DNA from: Deltaproteobacteria bacterium
GTDB taxonomy: Bacteria > Desulfobacterota > DSM-4660 > Desulfatiglandales > B25-G16
Reading direction: 5' to 3'
Length of the DNA stretch: 9,288 nucleotides
Assembly: GCA_019308645.1 (NCBI GenBank)
Contig: JAFDHR010000064.1
Coordinates: forward strand, 1-9,288
Below are positions 6,052-9,288 of this stretch, in pieces. The first letter of the stretch is position 1. Each line of letters opens with the position of its first letter. A model generated the notes under the pieces. That model saw only the letters and a list, made by a program, of their open reading frames with translations, did no database searches and was not told where the DNA came from. A program made the position numbers and the translations under genes.

Positions 6052-7287
6052 CTACACAGAAAGAATTTCGATTAATGCGCCGACAACTGCACCTGCAAAT
6101 TCAGGGGTTTCCAGGTCAGCGTCAACTTCTCTCACCTCAATATCACGCCTCAAATGTTTTTTAAGTTGAGTGACAAATACCGTGTCTGCTTCACCATCGT
6201 AAAAGTAGGTCCCTCTCTTATCCACCGATGACCACCCGCCTAAAGGAATAACCACCTTAACCGGACCGTGAGCCCGGTTCAATTTTTCTCCCATGGTATC
6301 CGCCACCTTTATCAGCTCTTCGTGAGATAATCTCAAGAATGTGCGGACAGCATCATAGTCATATTTTTTCCGAGAGGCATACTCCGGCTTATACTTGCGC
6401 TTGAGAGGAGAGCCGAAATTTAATCCACACGGTGCAATAACCTGCGGTATCCCCTTTTTGCCGGCCGCTTCGAGCCGTGTGAGACCTGCTGACCGGCTGA
6501 AACCGAGGAGCTCTTCGCCTACCCCGCCTGGAGCAAGATCAATTACAGCGCTAAAAATGTCCTGGCGTTCTATTATTTCCTCCATAGCCCTGTCACCTAT
6601 ACCAGCGGCGGAAAAACCAATGACCTGATATCCCTTCTGCTCAAGCTTTTTTCTGATATTTACTGCACACTCCTCACAGGGCCCAAAATGTGTCATTGCT
6701 ATTATATGTTTTTCACCTTCAGAGGGAAAAGATACTGGAATACGAGACGAACCTTCTGCCATTCCACAAATGGCACCGGCAGCCCTGGCCAGCACATTTT
6801 TCATCATGGTATTGAGCCCGGCGATCTCCACCACAGAGTGCATCAGAGTTATGTCTGCCGTGCCTATATAATGTGAAGCAAGCCCGGGAAGCGCCGCTGT
6901 ACTGGAGACAGCAATTTTTGGGATTCCAAAGGGGAGTGACTTCATAATACTTGTTGCCATCCGAGTGCCCGTAGTACCACCTACACTTATTACCCCACTC
7001 AATACACCATTAGAAAACAATTCCCTGACTTTTTGCCTGGCCCCATCCACCATTACCGGAATTCGTTTCCCCCTGTCAGATATGAGTGCTACCTCGTCAG
7101 GGCTTCGCCCGCTGGCCAGAATAACCTCTTCACGGATAATATCACACCTCCCCATAGCCTCACCTAACAAACCCATATCCAGAATCTTTGCTTTTTGTCC
7201 GTGCGATTCTATCTGTTGGCGCAAGAAATCAGCTTCCTCCCACTTTTCCTCTGCCATTACAAGGATAAGTATTGTTTTCGCAATCAT
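6052..7287 (-). CDS. Tm-1-like ATP-binding domain protein (UPF0261 family)
   Basis: A 411-residue protein of usual family length, related to the N-terminal region of the tomato Tm-1 resistance protein. The bacterial role is not established. Two Rossmann-like halves are visible. The first (about 1-180) carries VGGTTGT (102-108), LPFGIPKIAVSST and the stretch around SHYIGTADITLMHS. The second (about 190-411) carries THFGPC, AAGIGDRAMEEII (228-239), LAPGGVGEELLG, CGLNFGSP and PLGGWSSVDKRGTYFYDG (348-365). No membrane segments are seen. It starts 5 bases after the ligase stop and ends 6 bases before the HD gene, so it is a firm member of the operon. Family members often sit beside a PEP-hydrolase-like TIM-barrel protein; that partner is not here, and an HD protein takes the adjacent place. 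Its role in this locus is unknown. Confidence 0.92.
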   Translation of the reverse strand: MIAKTILILVMAEEKWEEADFLRQQIESHGQKAKILDMGLLGEAMGRCDIIREEVILASGRSPDEVALISDRGKRIPVMVDGARQKVRELFSNGVLSGVISVGGTTGTRMATSIMKSLPFGIPKIAVSSTAALPGLASHYIGTADITLMHSVVEIAGLNTMMKNVLARAAGAICGMAEGSSRIPVSFPSEGEKHIIAMTHFGPCEECAVNIRKKLEQKGYQVIGFSAAGIGDRAMEEIIERQDIFSAVIDLAPGGVGEELLGFSRSAGLTRLEAAGKKGIPQVIAPCGLNFGSPLKRKYKPEYASRKKYDYDAVRTFLRLSHEELIKVADTMGEKLNRAHGPVKVVIPLGGWSSVDKRGTYFYDGEADTVFVTQLKKHLRRDIEVREVDADLETPEFAGAVVGALIEILSV

Positions 7288-7292
7288 TATAA

Positions 7293-8954
7293 CTATATCT
7301 TGCCTTCTTCCTTGAGTTTATCCGTAATTATTTTTACCATTGCCTTGTTATCTATCTTGCCGCTTTCACCCACAAGGGGAAGGGCATCTAAGACCTCCAA
7401 CCTTTCAGGAAGTTTAAACATAGCAATTTTCTTACTCTTCAGATATTCAACCATCTCCTCAAAGGTAAATTGCTCTCCCTCTTTAAGAGTGACGAAGGCG
7501 CATGCCCGTTCACCCATATCAGGATCAGGCATAGGCACCACAGCTGCGTTTGTCACCTTCCCGTATGCCAGGAGGTAATCTTCAATCTCTTTGGGATAGA
7601 TGTTCTGTCCACCACGGATGATGATATTCTTTTTCCTTCCCATTATTTTCAGATAGCCGTCATCCATAAGGGTAACCAGATCGCCGGGTGTTGCAAAGCC
7701 GTTTTCATCGAAGGCCTCAGTCATGGTCTTCTCAATATCCTTGTAGTAGCCGATCGAATTGCCCGGGCCTTTAAACCAAAGGGTCCCCACCTCTCCCTGC
7801 TTCACCGGATTCCCCGAATCGTCCAATATCTTTATCTCGATTCCCGGATGCAATCTGCCAACTGTAGTGAATCGTTGATCCTTAGAGGCAGTGATCGGCA
7901 CACCGGATATTGATCCGGTATCCTGGGTACCGTAAGTCCCAAGTATTGGACAACCAAACCTTTCCTCAGCCTCCTTGGCCAGGGGCGGTGGAAGATAGCC
8001 GCCGGCAGTTTTTATAAAGCGCATGGAAGACAGGTCATACCTGTCCAGCGGTAATTCCAGCAGTCTTGCTAACTGCGTTGGCACAATAGCAATAACCGTA
8101 ACCCTCTCCTGCTCCATAAATTTCAGGGTTTCCTCTCCACGATACAGATACTCCAATGCAATCTTTGCTCCGCCTACCGGAGCGGTGACATAGGCAGGCG
8201 TACCTCCTGGTGCACCTGCAAGCGGGGCAATGGCAAGGACACAATCATCAGGACCAAGTTGCCAATTCCTTACGTGAGCCTTTGCGGTCCAGATTTCACG
8301 GGCGGCGATCCTGTGTTCAATGAGCTTGGGGAGGCCTGTTGTGCCAGTAGTAGTAACCACAAACCCTACCTCTTCTATGGCATCTAATTTTCTGGCAAGC
8401 AGCTCAATGGGATCATATTCCTGCTCGTATGGATGCTCCATTAGGTCTTGCAAAGAGATACAGTCCTGAGGAATATCTTCGCCAACAAGAATAATATGAT
8501 TCAGATATGGCAAATCGGTCTGGAGTTCTTTTGCCATCTGGTAGTAGTCAAAGTTTCGATACTGTTTAGGGATAACAATACCTATCGCTCCTGTCCGTCC
8601 GGCAATTTCTGTCAACTCGTTCTGGCGAAAGGTTGTCATTTCTGGAATAGATAAAACCCCTGCCCTTTCGCAGGCAAGACGCACCAGAACTTGCTCAATA
8701 CAGTTAGGTAACTGTATCATCAAACTGTCATCCCTATTCAACTTGATATCTTTGATCAGGGCAAAAGCAATCCTGTCTATTTTCTGCTTGGCCTCTGCCC
8801 AGGTTAGTCTACTCCCTGTTGAATCTACCACGGCCTCCTTATCAGGCCATTTTCTGGCGTTTCTATCCCAATAATCAGGGAGAATGGTTTTATCCCAATA
8901 CCCCTCTCTTAAGTATCTCTGTATTTCTTCCGAGTCATAGCGTACTGGCTTCAT
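7293..8954 (-). CDS. AMP-forming acid-CoA ligase / aryl-adenylate synthase (ANL superfamily)
   Basis: Activates a carboxylic acid with ATP, first to an acyl-adenylate and then probably to the CoA thioester. The overall look is near the 2,3-dihydroxybenzoate-AMP ligase (EntE/DhbE) and alicyclic/aromatic acid ligase branch: GYWDKTILPDYWDRNARKWP near the N-terminus and MFKLPERLEVLDALP near the C-terminus. Numbered from the 553-residue start, the ATP loop TTTGTTGLPK is at 201-210. The A5 motif YGTQDTG is at 341-347, with Gln-Asp where Thr-Glu is usual. Asp425 and GRKKN follow in A7, and RGGQNIYPKEIED is at 447-459. The catalytic Lys533 lies in SGKIDNKA. The small A4 region (PLAGAPGG) lacks the usual His or aromatic residue. 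The ATG at 8954 is chosen because GGAGG lies 9 bases upstream, inside the six extra codons of the longer frame. It is first of four co-directional genes. The substrate is probably an aromatic or alicyclic acid, by inference. Confidence 0.92.
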   Translation of the reverse strand: MKPVRYDSEEIQRYLREGYWDKTILPDYWDRNARKWPDKEAVVDSTGSRLTWAEAKQKIDRIAFALIKDIKLNRDDSLMIQLPNCIEQVLVRLACERAGVLSIPEMTTFRQNELTEIAGRTGAIGIVIPKQYRNFDYYQMAKELQTDLPYLNHIILVGEDIPQDCISLQDLMEHPYEQEYDPIELLARKLDAIEEVGFVVTTTGTTGLPKLIEHRIAAREIWTAKAHVRNWQLGPDDCVLAIAPLAGAPGGTPAYVTAPVGGAKIALEYLYRGEETLKFMEQERVTVIAIVPTQLARLLELPLDRYDLSSMRFIKTAGGYLPPPLAKEAEERFGCPILGTYGTQDTGSISGVPITASKDQRFTTVGRLHPGIEIKILDDSGNPVKQGEVGTLWFKGPGNSIGYYKDIEKTMTEAFDENGFATPGDLVTLMDDGYLKIMGRKKNIIIRGGQNIYPKEIEDYLLAYGKVTNAAVVPMPDPDMGERACAFVTLKEGEQFTFEEMVEYLKSKKIAMFKLPERLEVLDALPLVGESGKIDNKAMVKIITDKLKEEGKI

Positions 8955-8963
8955 ATCTAGATA

Positions 8964-8968
8964 CCTCC
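8964..8968 (-). promoter_or_regulatory. Ribosome binding site fixing the ligase start
   Basis: A full GGAGG on the minus strand, 9 bases before the ATG at 8954. It overlaps the codons that would follow the alternative ATG at 8972, so the shorter protein is the likely product. Confidence 0.8.
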
Positions 8969-8975
8969 ACATGAT

Positions 8976-9003
8976 ATATTAAAGAAATGTAACTCAGGTT
9001 CAA
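8976..9003 (-). promoter_or_regulatory. Weak candidate promoter for the ligase operon
   Basis: On the minus strand TTGAAC (8998-9003) and TAATAT (8976-8981), each four of six consensus bases, are 16 bases apart. Transcription would then begin almost at the ribosome binding site, which is unusually close. The -35 lies inside a heptamer repeat. The true promoter may be further upstream. Confidence 0.25.
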
Positions 9004-9065
9004 AGTTCCAGGTTCACGCCTGCCCGCCCCGATTGTATCGGGACAGGCGGGGTTCACGGTTAAAG
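8998..9065. repeat. Heptamer repeats interrupted by a GC-rich hairpin
   Basis: Imperfect heptamers run GTTCAAA, GTTCCAG, GTTCACG (8998-9018), then after a 33-base break GTTCACG, GTTAAAG (9052-9065). The break is mostly a GC-rich hairpin, CCCGAT-TGT-ATCGGG at its core (9028-9042), with imperfect outer arms down to about 9019 and 9050. The octamer GGTTCACG flanks it on both sides (9011-9018 and 9051-9058), as if the hairpin had been inserted with a duplication. Confidence 0.6.
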
Positions 9066-9170
9066 AGATAAAATACTGTCAAATCATCAATCTAAAGCAT
9101 TTGGTTTCGATTTGAAGATAAATGAGGACTTCATCCGATTCTTGCCGCAAGCCATGTTGTATTCCATGGA

Positions 9171-9191
9171 TGTCAACCGTGAACCTTGAAT
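9171..9191 (-). repeat. Second heptamer cluster in opposite orientation
   Basis: On the minus strand the units read ATTCAAG, GTTCACG, GTTGACA. The segment AACCGTGAACC (9175-9185) is a perfect 11-base inverted copy of GGTTCACGGTT at 9051-9061, so the two clusters bracket about 113 bases. Confidence 0.55.
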
Positions 9192-9288
9192 CCCGATTTA
9201 TCAGCGATTTTTTAGGGCTATTTGATTAGACCAATTAATTCCAGCGGAACCTGCTATTTTCTGTTATTACAGGCAAGGCATTTACATT

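Larger units (their letters stand above)
8973..9288. other. Gene-free upstream region with repeats
   Basis: No convincing gene is present in these 316 bases. The best open stretch on the plus strand is about 35 codons, and the minus-strand frames entering from the right edge close after 10 to 18 codons. One of those could be the end of an upstream gene, but the tail is too short to judge. Heptamer repeats and a GC-rich hairpin occupy 8998-9065 and 9171-9191. Confidence 0.6.

Noticed and set aside
5705..6169. Plus-strand open frame of 154 codons opposite the HD and Tm-1-like genes
   Set aside because: It spans the junction of two well-supported minus-strand genes and its serine- and leucine-rich product looks like a shadow translation.
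6965..7578. Overlapping plus-strand open frames of 116 and 127 codons
   Set aside because: Both are antisense to the Tm-1-like and ligase genes, overlap each other and show no domain pattern.
9235..9288. End of an upstream gene entering from the right edge
   Set aside because: Two minus-strand frames are open for 10 and 18 codons to the edge; one includes a CKCLAC-like stretch, but the tails are too short to support a gene.

Overview
The window reads as a stretch of chromosome from an anaerobic bacterium, most likely of the old Deltaproteobacteria (Desulfobacterota) or a similar group. This placement is an inference from protein character and from the intergenic palindromic repeats; there is no marker gene here. 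All nine recognisable protein genes lie on the minus strand, so the biological order runs from the right end to the left end. No tRNA, rRNA, CRISPR array, transposase or phage gene was seen.

In transcription order, positions 8954 to 5020 hold a tight four-gene operon: an AMP-forming acid-CoA ligase, a Tm-1-like (UPF0261) protein, a small HD-domain protein and an LpdD-like prenylated-flavin chaperone. The gaps are 5, 6 and 30 bases. A nested palindromic repeat (4852-4978) separates it from a flavin prenyltransferase gene (ubiX, 4221-4793). UbiX makes prenylated FMN, and LpdD-type proteins support UbiD-family (de)carboxylases that use it. Finding both next to an aryl/acyl-CoA ligase suggests a locus for carboxylating or decarboxylating an aromatic or unsaturated acid. 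No UbiD gene is present in the window, so the enzyme served must lie outside it.

Further downstream come an MFS transporter with a strong promoter of its own (4134-4162), a lipoprotein lytic transglycosylase of the MltF type with its own promoter, a MarR-family regulator, and the first 147 codons of a glycine betaine/proline-type ABC transporter binding protein that runs off the left edge. The 375-base gap between the last two holds several inverted repeats. One is a near copy of a palindrome just upstream of the marR start, which suggests that this MarR protein controls both itself and the osmolyte transporter.

The right-hand 330 bases hold no convincing gene. They contain heptameric repeats in both orientations and a GC-rich hairpin flanked by an 8-base direct repeat. 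Several gene starts were moved inward from the longest open frame because promoters or ribosome binding sites exclude the longer versions: the ligase to 8954, the MFS gene to 4087 and mltF to 2754.
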